A model generated the notes under the pieces. It was not told the DNA's origin. It did not search any database and saw nothing but the letters and a program-made list of their open reading frames with translations. A stretch of DNA of 64,000 nucleotides from Oscillospiraceae bacterium (lineage in GTDB: Bacteria > Bacillota > Clostridia > Oscillospirales > Oscillospiraceae): positions 186,001 to 250,000 of the forward strand of contig JAHHRY010000001.1 in assembly GCA_020025535.1 (NCBI GenBank). The letters are read 5' to 3'. Below, in pieces: positions 23,346 to 32,099 of the stretch. Positions within the stretch are counted from its first letter, which is position 1. The number at the start of each line of letters is the position of its first letter. The translations under genes and the position numbers were made by a program.

Positions 23346-23348
23346 TTT

Positions 23349-24158
23349 TCAGGGAAGCGCCACCACGGCGCCATGATAATTCTTTTCAATGTACTCTTTC
23401 ACCGCCTGACTTTTCAGTGCGGCAACCAGTGCCTTGGTTTTTTCCGTTTCCTCGTTGCCTTCCTTTACCACCAGAATGTTAGCATAGGTGGTCGCCGAAA
23501 CAGAAGTGGCATCTTCAGAAACCAAAGCATCTTCCGCAGCATTCAGTCCCGCACCCAGCGCATAATTTCCGTTGATGACCGCAAATGCTACGCTGTCAAG
23601 TGTCTTGGGCAGCTGGGCAGCCTCCATCTCTACGATTTTCAGATTTTTCGGATTTTCCGCAATGTCCAGAACCGTGGCCTCCTGCCCTGCGCCTTCCTTC
23701 AGCTGAATCAGCCCCTGTTCCTGCAGCAGAAGCAGCGCACGGCCGCGGTTGGAACCATCGTTGGGTATGGAAATCGTATCTCCGTCAGCCAGCTGACTCA
23801 GTTCGGACTTGGTGCCGGCATAAATGCCGAACGGCTCATAATGAATGGCCGCCACCTTCCGCAGATGTGTCCCTTTCTCTTTGTTAAAGGTCTGCAGGTA
23901 CGGTTCGTGCTGAAAATAGTTGGCATCCGCTTCTCCGTCTTCTACCGCATGGTTGGGCATTACATAGTCATTAAACACCTTGATTTCCAGTTTCCATCCG
24001 TCCTTAGCGAGTTCCTCCTTGACCACCCGCAAAATATCTGCATGGGGTGTGGGGGAAGCAGCTACAACAATGGTCTTTTCGTCGCTGCCGGAATGACATC
24101 CGGAAAAAAGTCCCAGTGTCAGAAGCATACACAAAACAATGGCAAAGATTTTTTTCAT
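23349..24158 (-). CDS. metQ: Methionine ABC transporter substrate-binding lipoprotein
   Basis: The 269-residue protein has a lipoprotein signal ending in LFSGC (lipidated Cys near residue 21). The mature part is of NlpA/MetQ type: IVVAASPTPHADIL, DYVMPNHAVEDGEADANYFQHEPYL, EPFGIYAGT, IPNDGSNRGRALLLL. It binds methionine outside the membrane and delivers it to MetNI. It is last in metN-metI-metQ, 25 bases after metI. Confidence 0.95.
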   Translation of the reverse strand: MKKIFAIVLCMLLTLGLFSGCHSGSDEKTIVVAASPTPHADILRVVKEELAKDGWKLEIKVFNDYVMPNHAVEDGEADANYFQHEPYLQTFNKEKGTHLRKVAAIHYEPFGIYAGTKSELSQLADGDTISIPNDGSNRGRALLLLQEQGLIQLKEGAGQEATVLDIAENPKNLKIVEMEAAQLPKTLDSVAFAVINGNYALGAGLNAAEDALVSEDATSVSATTYANILVVKEGNEETEKTKALVAALKSQAVKEYIEKNYHGAVVALP

Positions 24159-24183
24159 ATCCGTAGTCTCCTTTTTATTTTCT

Positions 24184-24891
24184 TTATTTTCGATTCCGAA
24201 GCCGCTTGTCGCAGACTTTGGACAGCTTCGTTCCTGCAGTCTGAATCAGCTGCACCAGTACAATCAAACCGATCACTGCCACCCACATAACAAAAGTCTT
24301 GAAATTGTAGTAGCCGTAATCAATTGCCAGCTTTCCCAGACCGCCGCCTCCGATAATGCCGGCCATGGCACCGTAGCCGAGGATTGTCGTCATGGTAATG
24401 GCTCCGCCGGAAAGCAGGCTGGGCATCGCTTCCGGAAGCAGAACCCTGGTAACGATCTGCATGGCGGATGCGCCCATGGACTGGGCCGCCTCCACAACTC
24501 CGTGACTGACTTCCCGCAGACTGCTTTCCACCATCCGCGCCACCAGAGGAAATGCGGCGATGACCATAGGCGGGATCGTGGCAGCCGTGCCGATTTTGGT
24601 TCCCACCAGCAGCTTGGACAAAGGCAGGGCAACAATCATCAGAATCAGGAAGGGTACGCTTCGCAGCAGGTTGATCCCCCCATGGATGCTCTTCATCAGC
24701 CATGTCGGCAAAGGGCGAATGCCGTTTTTTTCTCCAGTGACCAGCAGCACGCCCAGCGGCAATCCGATGGCATAGGAAAAAAGCACCTGCAAAACAAGAG
24801 AATATATCGTTTCCCAGGCAGCCGGAAGAAATTCACTCCGAAGGATTTCCAGCTGCTGGACGAAATTGGGATCGGACAAAAATTCAAACAT
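24184..24891 (-). CDS. metI: Methionine ABC transporter permease
   Basis: The 235-residue protein has five to six membrane segments and the ABC permease EAA loop (EAAQSMGASAMQIVTRVLLPEA type, residues 155-175). The segments NLLRSVPFLILMI and TTILGYGAMAGIIGGGGLG are characteristic of MetI. Its first eight bases overlap the end of metN, a sign of translational coupling. Confidence 0.95.
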   Translation of the reverse strand: MFEFLSDPNFVQQLEILRSEFLPAAWETIYSLVLQVLFSYAIGLPLGVLLVTGEKNGIRPLPTWLMKSIHGGINLLRSVPFLILMIVALPLSKLLVGTKIGTAATIPPMVIAAFPLVARMVESSLREVSHGVVEAAQSMGASAMQIVTRVLLPEAMPSLLSGGAITMTTILGYGAMAGIIGGGGLGKLAIDYGYYNFKTFVMWVAVIGLIVLVQLIQTAGTKLSKVCDKRLRNRK

Positions 24892-25894
24892 ATCTCTGCA
24901 CCTCCTCAGCAGTAACGCCGGTCTGGGAATTGAAATATTCCAGAGCCATCCTTTTTCCTTCCTCGTGCTCCGGCAGACTGATCAGCATGGTGCCGAACAT
25001 TCTGCCGTCCACATTTCGGGTATCCGCACCCAGAATGCTCACCAGTATCCCCTTTTCGGCAGCCAGCGAGGCAATCACCGGCCGGTCCACCGTCATGCCG
25101 TTAAAGGCCAGTCTGGCAACAGGGCCATCCCAGTGAGAGCTGGGCATTGCTCTGTCAGGGGACACCAGCCGGCGGCCGGCAGCCGTCCGGGGATTGGAGA
25201 ACACATCTTCCACTTTTCCGATTTCCGCCACGGTTCCCTGATCCAGAATCGCCACCCGGTGGCAGATCTGCTCGATTACGGACATCTGGTGGGTAATCAT
25301 AATCACGGTAATCCCCCGCTCCCGGTTGATGTCCTGCAGCAGTTTCAGAATGCTCTCCGTAGTCTGAGGATCCAGCGCGGAAGTGGCCTCATCACAGAGC
25401 AGCACTTCCGGATCGGATGCCAGTGCCCTCGCAATGGCAATACGCTGCTTCTGTCCGCCGGAAAGCTGCACAGGGTAGGCATCTGCCTTGTCAGACAGCC
25501 CCACAATTGCCAGCAGCTTCTGCGCTTTTTCCCGCGCTTCCATCCTGCCAACTCCGGCCAGTTCCAGCGGGAAACAGATATTCTGCAAAGATGTACGCTG
25601 CTCCAGCAGGTTGAAATTCTGAAAAATCATGGCAATCCGCCGCCGCTGCTCCCGCAGCTGGCGACGCTTCAGTCCCACAAGGTCTTGCCCGTGGAACAGG
25701 ATCTGTCCTTCCTCCGGACGTTCCAGCAGATTGATACACCGCACCAATGTGCTTTTACCAGCGCCGGAAAGACCGATAATTCCAAAAATCTCTCCCTGTT
25801 CCACCGACACGGACACGTCCCGCAATGCCAAAACCCGCCCATCACCGGAACCGAAGGTCTTGGACAGGTGCTGTAATCGAATTAGTTCACTCAC
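24884..25894 (-). CDS. metN: Methionine ABC transporter ATP-binding protein
   Basis: The 336-residue protein has Walker A GLSGAGKST, Q-loop FQNFNLLEQRT, signature LSGGQKQR and Walker B VLLCDEATSALD. The last 75 residues are the NIL domain that binds methionine and shuts the transporter when the cell is replete (PVARLAFNG start, VSILGADTRNVDG). It is the first gene of the operon, controlled by the Met-type T-box directly upstream. Confidence 0.96.
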   Translation of the reverse strand: MSELIRLQHLSKTFGSGDGRVLALRDVSVSVEQGEIFGIIGLSGAGKSTLVRCINLLERPEEGQILFHGQDLVGLKRRQLREQRRRIAMIFQNFNLLEQRTSLQNICFPLELAGVGRMEAREKAQKLLAIVGLSDKADAYPVQLSGGQKQRIAIARALASDPEVLLCDEATSALDPQTTESILKLLQDINRERGITVIMITHQMSVIEQICHRVAILDQGTVAEIGKVEDVFSNPRTAAGRRLVSPDRAMPSSHWDGPVARLAFNGMTVDRPVIASLAAEKGILVSILGADTRNVDGRMFGTMLISLPEHEEGKRMALEYFNSQTGVTAEEVQRYV

Positions 25895-25904
25895 AGTATT
25901 TCCT

Positions 25905-26190
25905 CCTAAAAAACAAAAAAGCCGTCCTGATGCTTACGCAAAAGGACGGCTTTCAATCACCGTGTTACCACCTTAATTTACCGCAGTCTCACAACTGCAG
26001 CCTCCGGGAGTGCCAGCACACTCCTGCGCAATAACGGGCGCTCCCGTCACAGACTACTTATCGCCTGTGCAGCTCCGGAACCATGTTCAGTCTGCGCCTT
26101 GCGTACCCCTTCACAGCAGCCGGGGCTCTCTGGACGAATGCAGCAGACTTACTCTTCCCTTCTCAGCCTTATCTATTCAAGAATGGGGTC
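25905..26190 (-). promoter_or_regulatory. T-box leader with Met specifier, controlling metNIQ
   Basis: Read on the minus strand, Stem I contains an AGTA bulge motif and an AGTCTGC/GCAGACT stem. The specifier loop then reads GAAC-ATG-G, with AUG (Met) at 26082-26084. The T-box sequence AAGGTGGTAACACGG is at 25959-25974 and can form the antiterminator. The terminator is the stem around GCCGTCC/GGACGGC (25915-25955) followed by TTTTTTG. Uncharged tRNA-Met would pair with the leader and allow read-through into metN. Confidence 0.92.
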
Positions 26191-26219
26191 ATTATAGCAA
26201 AGTGTCTTCATCGTGTCAA
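26191..26219 (-). promoter_or_regulatory. Promoter of the T-box/metNIQ transcript
   Basis: A perfect sigma-A promoter on the minus strand: TTGACA (26214-26219), 17 bases, TATAAT (26191-26196). Confidence 0.92.
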
Positions 26220-26246
26220 CACTTATTTTCCACAGAAATACATTTT

Positions 26247-26615
26247 TCAGGAAATGCCCTGCAGTTCCATCATTTCCACCACCATCTGGCCTCTTTGCGT
26301 CAGTGCCACAGAGCCCAGAACGGGATAGGCTGCGTATTTCTCCTGATTGCATTTCCCCAGAGGGCGGTCATAATCCAGAGAAACCAATCTCTTTTTCTCC
26401 AGAACCTGCAGAATCAGGCTATACTCTTCCACAGGACGGTCATTTTCCTCCAAATAAACGGGAACCATATCATCCGCCCGTCTTGCAATCGGCAGGAAAG
26501 CAAACTGTGCCAGCTGCTCCAGCATCTCAATTTCGCCAACCGTCAGCTCCAGAGAGCCGGCGCACTGGCTGCAATTACCGGAACACCGGTCGCAATTACC
26601 GGAACATTTTTCCAT
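26247..26615 (-). CDS. Hypothetical protein with N-terminal cysteine cluster and winged-helix-like body
   Basis: The 122-residue protein begins MEKCSGNCDRCSGNCSQC, with five cysteines (4, 8, 11, 15, 18) in the pattern Cx3Cx2Cx3Cx2C, a likely metal or Fe-S site. The rest (LTVGEIEMLEQLAQFAFLPI, LILQVLEKKRLVSLDYD, ALTQRGQMVVEMME) has the spacing of a winged helix. I do not recognise a named family. It lies 26 bases after the DUF362 gene and is clearly in the same operon, so it may be a redox- or metal-responsive partner of that protein; this is inference. Confidence 0.8.
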   Translation of the reverse strand: MEKCSGNCDRCSGNCSQCAGSLELTVGEIEMLEQLAQFAFLPIARRADDMVPVYLEENDRPVEEYSLILQVLEKKRLVSLDYDRPLGKCNQEKYAAYPVLGSVALTQRGQMVVEMMELQGIS

Positions 26616-26641
26616 GTGAGTCCTCTCTTTCGGGAATTTGA

Positions 26642-27505
26642 TTACACTTTGACCAGCTCGTACGCACGGGAGCCGAATCCCAAAGCGGCAGCTGCTTCCA
26701 CAGTATGCACACCATTCCGGCTTTCGATGCGCTCAATCAGATGATCCCGTCCGGGATCCTTGGAGGCATAGACCAAATCCAAGCACGCCTGATCGATGGC
26801 AATGGGATCATCGGAAATCAGAATGCCGATATCCGCCATACAGGGATCCTCCGCAACGGAACAGCAGTCACAGTCCACAGACATATTCTTCATCACATTG
26901 ATATACACCGCGTTGCCCTTGAAGTAATCGACTACAGACGAGGCGGCATCCGCCATTGCCTCAAGAAATGCATTGCGCTCGGCAGACCAGATATTTTCAG
27001 GTACACCTGCACCATGGATATAAGCCTTGCCAAAAGAAGATGCCACGCCGATGGACAGCTGCTTCAGTGCTCCGCCAAAACCGCCCATAGGATGCCCCTT
27101 GAAATGGGACAGCACCAGCAAAGAATCATAATTTGCCAGATCCTTTCCCACATAATTCTTCCGGATCACCTTGCCGTTGGGAATTTCCAGCACCATGTCA
27201 GGCCCGGCAGCATCCAGCAGATCTACGGGGAAGCTGTCGCTCCAGCCGTGCTTTTTCAGTGTCTGCAGATGGCGCTCCGTGGTATTGCGCGCGCCCTCGT
27301 AGGCGGTATTGCACTCCACGACGGTGCCGCCCACATAATCTATGACGGGCTTCCAAAAATCCGGGCGCAGGAAATTCTGATTCCCCTCCTCGCCGGAATG
27401 GACCTTGACGGCTACTTTGCCGGGGAGTTTCCTGCCCAGCAGCTGATACATTTCCAGCACCTTATCACAGGTAATGGTATCGGAAAAATAGACCTTGGGT
27501 TTCAT
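26642..27505 (-). CDS. DUF362 domain-containing protein
   Basis: The 287-residue protein matches DUF362: KVAVKVHSGEEGNQNFLRP, the GGTVVECNTAYEG segment, VLSHFKGHPMGGFGGALKQLSIG and a cysteine group SVDCDCCSVAEDPC near residue 210. Family members often carry ferredoxin-like sites, but their reaction is not known. The ATG at 27505 follows AAAGGCGG at usual spacing; an upstream ATG at 27523 has no ribosome site. It is the first gene of a two-gene unit with the Cys-cluster protein. There is no membrane segment. Confidence 0.88.
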   Translation of the reverse strand: MKPKVYFSDTITCDKVLEMYQLLGRKLPGKVAVKVHSGEEGNQNFLRPDFWKPVIDYVGGTVVECNTAYEGARNTTERHLQTLKKHGWSDSFPVDLLDAAGPDMVLEIPNGKVIRKNYVGKDLANYDSLLVLSHFKGHPMGGFGGALKQLSIGVASSFGKAYIHGAGVPENIWSAERNAFLEAMADAASSVVDYFKGNAVYINVMKNMSVDCDCCSVAEDPCMADIGILISDDPIAIDQACLDLVYASKDPGRDHLIERIESRNGVHTVEAAAALGFGSRAYELVKV

Positions 27506-27675
27506 AAGAATACCGCCTTTCATTTTTTGATTTATTATACAGTCTCACGCTCGTCGGCGCAACCGGATTTTCGGGAATTCCGTTCTTTCCGCTGCCGTTC
27601 CTCAAAAAAACATCATCGGCCTGCCGTTTCCCTCCAAAACACAGAGAAAACCGTGAAAAAGTACGGAAAAAGTTC

Positions 27676-27704
27676 TTGACTTTTGCCTTCTTCAATGCTA
27701 AAAT
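27676..27704 (+). promoter_or_regulatory. Promoter of rplU-prp-rpmA
   Basis: TTGACT (27676-27681), 17 bases, TAAAAT (27699-27704). The 150 bases between this and the DUF362 start hold nothing else recognisable. Confidence 0.85.
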
Positions 27705-27711
27705 GTAACAG

Positions 27712-27796
27712 CCGCATTGAAGGGGTTTTAAGTTCGTGCGTCAAAAACACTCACCCCCAGAGCGAGACTACAAAAATGAAGTAGGTGAAATGAATC
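27712..27796 (+). promoter_or_regulatory. rplU 5' leader (possible L21 leader)
   Basis: About 85 transcribed bases precede rplU. Firmicute rplU genes usually have a structured L21 leader here. I see the position but cannot fold it convincingly by eye. Confidence 0.3.
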
Positions 27797-28108
27797 ATGA
27801 AGGCAGTTATCGTTACCGGTGGCAAGCAGTACACTGTTTCCGAAGGCGACATTCTCTACATCGAGAAGCTGGACGCTGAGGCAGAGGCTACCGTAAAGTT
27901 CGACCAGGTTCTGGCAGTGCTGGACGGCGAAAACTCCAAGATCGGCGCTCCCGTTGTTGAGGGTGCTTGTGTCGAGGGCAAGATCGTCAAGAACGGCAAG
28001 GGCAAGAAGATCGTCGTCTTTAAGTACAAGCCCAAGAAGGGCGAGAAGAGCAAGATGGGTCACCGTCAGCCCTACACCAAGGTGGAAATCACCAAGGTCG
28101 CACTGTAA
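27797..28108 (+). CDS. rplU: 50S ribosomal protein L21
   Basis: The 103-residue protein has the complete L21 pattern: MKAVIVTGGKQYTVSEGD, VLAVLDGENSKIGAPVVEGA, and the RNA-binding KYKPKKGEKSKMGHRQPYT near the end. It heads the conserved rplU-prp-rpmA operon; seven bases separate it from prp. GTAGGTGA lies before the ATG. Confidence 0.98.
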   Translation: MKAVIVTGGKQYTVSEGDILYIEKLDAEAEATVKFDQVLAVLDGENSKIGAPVVEGACVEGKIVKNGKGKKIVVFKYKPKKGEKSKMGHRQPYTKVEITKVAL

Positions 28109-28115
28109 TTGAATT

Positions 28116-28439
28116 ATGACAAAATGCGAATTTTTCACCGAGGACGACAGAATTACAGGATTCTCCGTCTCCGGTCACAGCGGCTATAGTGAGGCCGGCT
28201 CCGACATTGTCTGTGCCGCCATTTCCGCTGTTGTTGCCATGGCTGAAGCCACCATCAACGATGTTTGCGGTGCCAAAGCCAAGGTTCGGGTCAAAGAAGA
28301 TGCCGCACGCATCACCCTGACCCTCCCCGCTTCCTGCGACGAAGAAGAGTCCGTACAGGCTGTTCTGGCCGGTATGCTCCTCTATCTGTGCAACCTGCGG
28401 GACGAATATCCTGATTATATCGAAGTTTTGGAGGTGTAA
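28116..28439 (+). CDS. prp: Ribosomal-processing cysteine protease Prp
   Basis: The 107-residue protein has the catalytic His in SGHSGYSEAGSD and the catalytic Cys 12 residues later in IVCAAIS, the His-Cys pair of Prp (YsxB). Prp removes the N-terminal extension of ribosomal protein L27. Its place between rplU and rpmA is typical, and the L27 gene downstream does encode an extension with the expected cleavage motif. Confidence 0.95.
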   Translation: MTKCEFFTEDDRITGFSVSGHSGYSEAGSDIVCAAISAVVAMAEATINDVCGAKAKVRVKEDAARITLTLPASCDEEESVQAVLAGMLLYLCNLRDEYPDYIEVLEV

Positions 28440-28443
28440 ACCT

Positions 28444-28725
28444 ATGCTGAAGATTAGCATTCAGTTCTTCGCTCACCATAAGGGCGGTGGTTCTACCAAG
28501 AACGGCCGTGATTCTGAGTCTAAGCGTCTGGGCGTGAAGCGTGCTGACGGTCAGTTCGTTCTGGCCGGTAACATTCTGGTTCGCCAGAGAGGCACTCACA
28601 TTCATCCCGGTGTCAATGTTGGCATCGGCAGCGATGACACCCTGTTTGCTCTGGTTGACGGCACCGTCAAGTTCGAGCGCAAGGGCAAGGATCGCCGGCA
28701 GTGCTCTGTGTACGCTGAGCAGTAA
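28444..28725 (+). CDS. rpmA: 50S ribosomal protein L27, with N-terminal extension
   Basis: The 93-residue protein begins MLKISIQFFAHHKGGGSTKN. The IQFFA|HHKGG motif is the Prp cleavage site known from Staphylococcus (LQFFA), so the mature protein should begin at His11. L27 reaches the peptidyl-transferase centre through this N-terminus, which is why the cut is needed. The rest (GRDSESKRLGVKRADGQ, LVRQRGTHIHPG) is standard. Confidence 0.97.
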   Translation: MLKISIQFFAHHKGGGSTKNGRDSESKRLGVKRADGQFVLAGNILVRQRGTHIHPGVNVGIGSDDTLFALVDGTVKFERKGKDRRQCSVYAEQ

Positions 28726-28741
28726 TTGCGCATAGTTGAGG

Positions 28742-28780
28742 AAGGGCTGTTGCAGACTATCTTTGCGACAGCCCTTTTTT
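28742..28780 (+). terminator. Terminator of rplU-prp-rpmA
   Basis: AAGGGCTGT/ACAGCCCTT with a 17-base loop, followed by TTTT. Confidence 0.8.
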
Positions 28781-28876
28781 AATGCAGCTTATGCTGCGAT
28801 CAACGGATATCAGGTAAATATCCCTTGATGACAGCACAAGCAAATAACTTCATGCTTCCTACAGGAGGATTTTAAA

Positions 28877-30157
28877 ATGGAAATGTTTGTAGATAAAGTC
28901 AGAATTACCGTCATCGGCGGCAAGGGCGGCGATGGTGCCGTTGCATTCCACCGGGAAAAATATGTAGCCGCCGGCGGCCCCGACGGCGGTGACGGCGGCC
29001 ACGGCGGCAGCGTCATCCTGCGTGTCAACGACAATCTGTCCACCCTGCTGGACTTCCGCTATAAGCGCAAGTATGCTGCCCAGGCCGGCGGCAACGGTGC
29101 CGGCAAGCGGTGCAGCGGCAAAAACGGCGAATCTCTCGTCATTCAGGTGCCCAGAGGCACTCTGGTGCGGGACGCCGAATCCGGTCAGATCATCGTGGAT
29201 ATGTCCACGGGTGAAGATTTTGTTCTGGCAAAGGGCGGCCGGGGCGGCTGGGGCAACTCCCACTATGCCACGCCTACCCGTCAGATCCCCCGCTTTGCAA
29301 AGGCCGGCCTCAAGGGTCAGGAGCGGGACGTGATTCTGGAGCTGAAGCTGCTGGCAGACGTAGGTCTGGTGGGTTTCCCCAACGTGGGCAAGTCCACCCT
29401 GCTGTCCGTCACTTCCAACGCCCGTCCCAAAATTGCAAATTATCACTTTACCACCCTTTTCCCCAATCTGGGCGTAATCTATGTGGAAGAAGGCGTCTCC
29501 TTCGTTATGGCCGACATTCCCGGCATCATCGAAGGCGCTGCCGACGGTGCAGGTCTCGGCCACGATTTCCTGCGGCATATTGACCGCTGCCGCCTGCTGG
29601 TACACGTGGTTGACGTATCCGGCAGCGAGGACCGGGATCCCGTTGCGGATTTCGATGCCATCTGTGAAGAGCTGGCCAGCTACAGCGTGGATCTCAGCAA
29701 CCGTCCCATGATCGTCGCCGCCAACAAGTGTGATCTGCTGCCCGAAGGCTCCGATAATCTGGAGCGTCTGCGTGCCCATGTGGAAGCAGCAGGCTGTGAG
29801 CTGTACGAGATTTCCGCCGGCACTACGCAGGGTACCAGACATCTCATGCAGGTGATTGCCGAAAAGCTCCGCACACTTCCCCCTGTCACCATCTACGAGC
29901 CGGAATATGTGGAAGTGGTGGAAGAGGCCGGCGATCCTCAGGATCTGGTGATCGAACACCTGGGCAGCACCTGGGTTATTACCGGTACCTGGCTGGAGCG
30001 TCTCATCCAGAACATCAACTTCGACGACTACGAATCCCGCAACTACTTTGACCAGCAGCTGCGTAAATGCGGTCTGTTCAAGCGTCTGGAAGATATGGGC
30101 ATTCAGGACGGCGACACCGTGGATATTTACGATTTCGCATTTGAATACCAGAGATAA
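28877..30157 (+). CDS. obg: GTPase Obg
   Basis: The 426-residue protein has three domains: the Gly-rich Obg fold (1-158, VIGGKGGDGAVAFHREKYV, GGPDGGDGGHGG), the G domain (160-330) with GFPNVGKST, DIPGIIEGA and NKCD, and the C-terminal OCT domain (345-426). Obg binds the 50S subunit and acts in ribosome maturation and stress/sporulation signalling. It follows rpmA as in most bacteria, but a terminator separates them, so it probably has its own promoter in the 95-base gap. ACAGGAGG precedes the start. Confidence 0.98.
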   Translation: MEMFVDKVRITVIGGKGGDGAVAFHREKYVAAGGPDGGDGGHGGSVILRVNDNLSTLLDFRYKRKYAAQAGGNGAGKRCSGKNGESLVIQVPRGTLVRDAESGQIIVDMSTGEDFVLAKGGRGGWGNSHYATPTRQIPRFAKAGLKGQERDVILELKLLADVGLVGFPNVGKSTLLSVTSNARPKIANYHFTTLFPNLGVIYVEEGVSFVMADIPGIIEGAADGAGLGHDFLRHIDRCRLLVHVVDVSGSEDRDPVADFDAICEELASYSVDLSNRPMIVAANKCDLLPEGSDNLERLRAHVEAAGCELYEISAGTTQGTRHLMQVIAEKLRTLPPVTIYEPEYVEVVEEAGDPQDLVIEHLGSTWVITGTWLERLIQNINFDDYESRNYFDQQLRKCGLFKRLEDMGIQDGDTVDIYDFAFEYQR

Positions 30158-30160
30158 ACC

Positions 30161-30190
30161 AACGGAGCTGCAAAATGCAGCTCCGTTTTT
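30161..30190 (+). terminator. Terminator of obg
   Basis: AACGGAGCTGCA/TGCAGCTCCGTT with an AAA loop and six T. Confidence 0.92.
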
Positions 30191-30256
30191 TCTTCCCCTT
30201 GCGAAAGCGTCCTTTCTGATATATACTAAATGCAATGTATTCAAAGGAGGATTCCC

Positions 30257-31051
30257 ATGGAATTGAAAGTAATGGCCGTCGGCGATGTGGTCGGCAACCC
30301 CGGTATGGAACGGATTCGCCGTTCCCTGCGGTATTGGAAACGCCAGACGGGTGCGGATTTTGTTGTCGTCAACGGCGAAAATGCCAGCGTGGTTGGCATG
30401 ACCCCCTCTCAGGGAGAGGATATTCTGGACGCCGGAGCCGATGTGATCACCATGGGCAATCACACCTTTGGCAAGCGGGAAATCACGGATTATCTGGACG
30501 AATCCCCTTCCGTCCTTCGTCCCGCCAATTACGCCCCCCAGCTTCCCGGACGGGGCTGGGGAATCTACGAAACCAAATTCGGCGATGTGGCGGTCATCGA
30601 TCTGATCGGCCGCTGCAATATGGATTACGGCCCTGACAACCCTTTTCTGATGGTGGACAAAATTCTTTCAAAAATCAAAACAAAGCTGATTTTCGTGGAA
30701 ATTCACGGGGAAGCCACTTCCGAAAAACTGGCAATGGGCCATATGCTGGACGGCAGGGTCAGCGCCGTCTGGGGCACCCATACGCACGTCCCCACCGCAG
30801 ACGCCCAGATTCTTCCAAAGGGAACCGGGTATGTAACCGACCTCGGCATGACAGGCCCCAGAAATTCCATTCTGGGCATCCGTCCGGAGCTGTCCATCGC
30901 CAAATTCCGCGGAGACCTTACAAGCCGCTATCAGTGGGCGGAAGGCCCCACCAAGATGGAGGCCGTTCTCTTCACCATCGACACCGCCTCCGGCCTGTGC
31001 CGCAAGGCAGAAAGGATTGACCTGACTGATGAAAATTCTTCACAGCGCTGA
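30257..31051 (+). CDS. ymdB: YmdB-type 2',3'-cyclic nucleotide phosphodiesterase
   Basis: The 264-residue TIGR00282 metallophosphoesterase starts at MELKVMAVGDVVGNPG behind AAAGGAGG. Metal-binding motifs are GDVVG, NGENAS, GNHTFG, EIHGEATSEK and GTHTHVPTAD. In Bacillus YmdB affects biofilm and motility gene expression. Its last 23 bases overlap the start of the nuclease gene, tying it to the two genes downstream. Confidence 0.93.
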   Translation: MELKVMAVGDVVGNPGMERIRRSLRYWKRQTGADFVVVNGENASVVGMTPSQGEDILDAGADVITMGNHTFGKREITDYLDESPSVLRPANYAPQLPGRGWGIYETKFGDVAVIDLIGRCNMDYGPDNPFLMVDKILSKIKTKLIFVEIHGEATSEKLAMGHMLDGRVSAVWGTHTHVPTADAQILPKGTGYVTDLGMTGPRNSILGIRPELSIAKFRGDLTSRYQWAEGPTKMEAVLFTIDTASGLCRKAERIDLTDENSSQR

Positions 31052-32099
31052 TTTGCATCTGGACTCCCCCATCACAGGGCGTTCGGCTGAAATCACGCAG
31101 TATTTACGGCAGCAGCTTCTGCAGCTGCCGGAAAAAATCGCTCAGCTTTGCAAAAAGGAAAACTGCGACCTTCTTTTGCTCTCCGGCGACGTGTTCGACG
31201 GTGTCTGCAGCGCAGAAAGCGTCCGGGCGCTGAAGCTGGCTCTGGAAGAAGCCGCCGTGCCCGTCTTTATTGCCCCGGGCAATCACGATTTTTGTTCCCC
31301 CACTTCTCCCTGGCTGACGGAAATCTGGCCGGAAAATGTCCATATTTTCACGCATCCCGTGATTGAAAGCGTCTCCCTTCCGGAACTGGATTGCCGCGTC
31401 TATGGTGCCGGCTTTATCGGCATGGACTGCGAGGCCTTGCTGGAAGGTTTCCGGGCAGAGGGTGAGGAACGCTATCACATCGCTGTTCTCCACGGAGACC
31501 CCACGCAGATAAATTCTCCCTACTGTCCCATCACGCAGGCGCAGGTGACCGATTCCGCTCTGGACTATCTGGCACTCGGCCACATCCACAAAGGAGGCTC
31601 TTTCCGGGCAGGTTCCACGCTCTGTGCCTGGCCCGGTTGTCCAATGGGCCGCGGATTCGACGAACTGGGCGAAAAGGGCGTGATTCTGGTGTCGCTGGAG
31701 GACAGCACATCTGCAGAATTTGTCCCTCTTGATACCCCCCGGTTTCTGGATCTCACCGCCGAAGTCCTTACAGACCCGGCGGATACTCTGGCATCCGTCC
31801 TGCCGGCAGCGGGAAATAAGAATTTCTATCGCATTACGCTCACGGGAGAATGCGACGAGCTGGACACCGCCCGGCTGGCAGCACAGTTTTCCCGCTTTCC
31901 CTATCTGGAAATCAGAAATCACACCGTTCCCACCACGGATCTGTGGAGCTGTATTGGGGATGACAGTCTGGAAGGCGTCTACTTCCGTATGCTCCACGAC
32001 GCCATGGAGTGTCAGGATCCCGAAACCCGGAACGCTCTGAAACTGGCCGCGAAAATCTCCCGCAAACTTCTGGACGGGCAGGAGGTGACCTTGCCGTGA
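31029..32099 (+). CDS. YhaO/SbcD-like DNA repair exonuclease (Mre11 family)
   Basis: The 356-residue protein has the Mre11-type phosphoesterase motifs in order: HSADLHLDSP, LSGDVFDG, APGNHDF, LHGDP and GHIHKG. The C-terminal 130 residues form the capping/partner-binding part. The short length and the operon partner point to YhaO rather than classical SbcD. It would cut DNA ends with the ATPase encoded next, whose GTG start overlaps its stop (GTGA). The start overlaps ymdB, with AAAGGA upstream. Confidence 0.88.
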   Translation: MKILHSADLHLDSPITGRSAEITQYLRQQLLQLPEKIAQLCKKENCDLLLLSGDVFDGVCSAESVRALKLALEEAAVPVFIAPGNHDFCSPTSPWLTEIWPENVHIFTHPVIESVSLPELDCRVYGAGFIGMDCEALLEGFRAEGEERYHIAVLHGDPTQINSPYCPITQAQVTDSALDYLALGHIHKGGSFRAGSTLCAWPGCPMGRGFDELGEKGVILVSLEDSTSAEFVPLDTPRFLDLTAEVLTDPADTLASVLPAAGNKNFYRITLTGECDELDTARLAAQFSRFPYLEIRNHTVPTTDLWSCIGDDSLEGVYFRMLHDAMECQDPETRNALKLAAKISRKLLDGQEVTLP

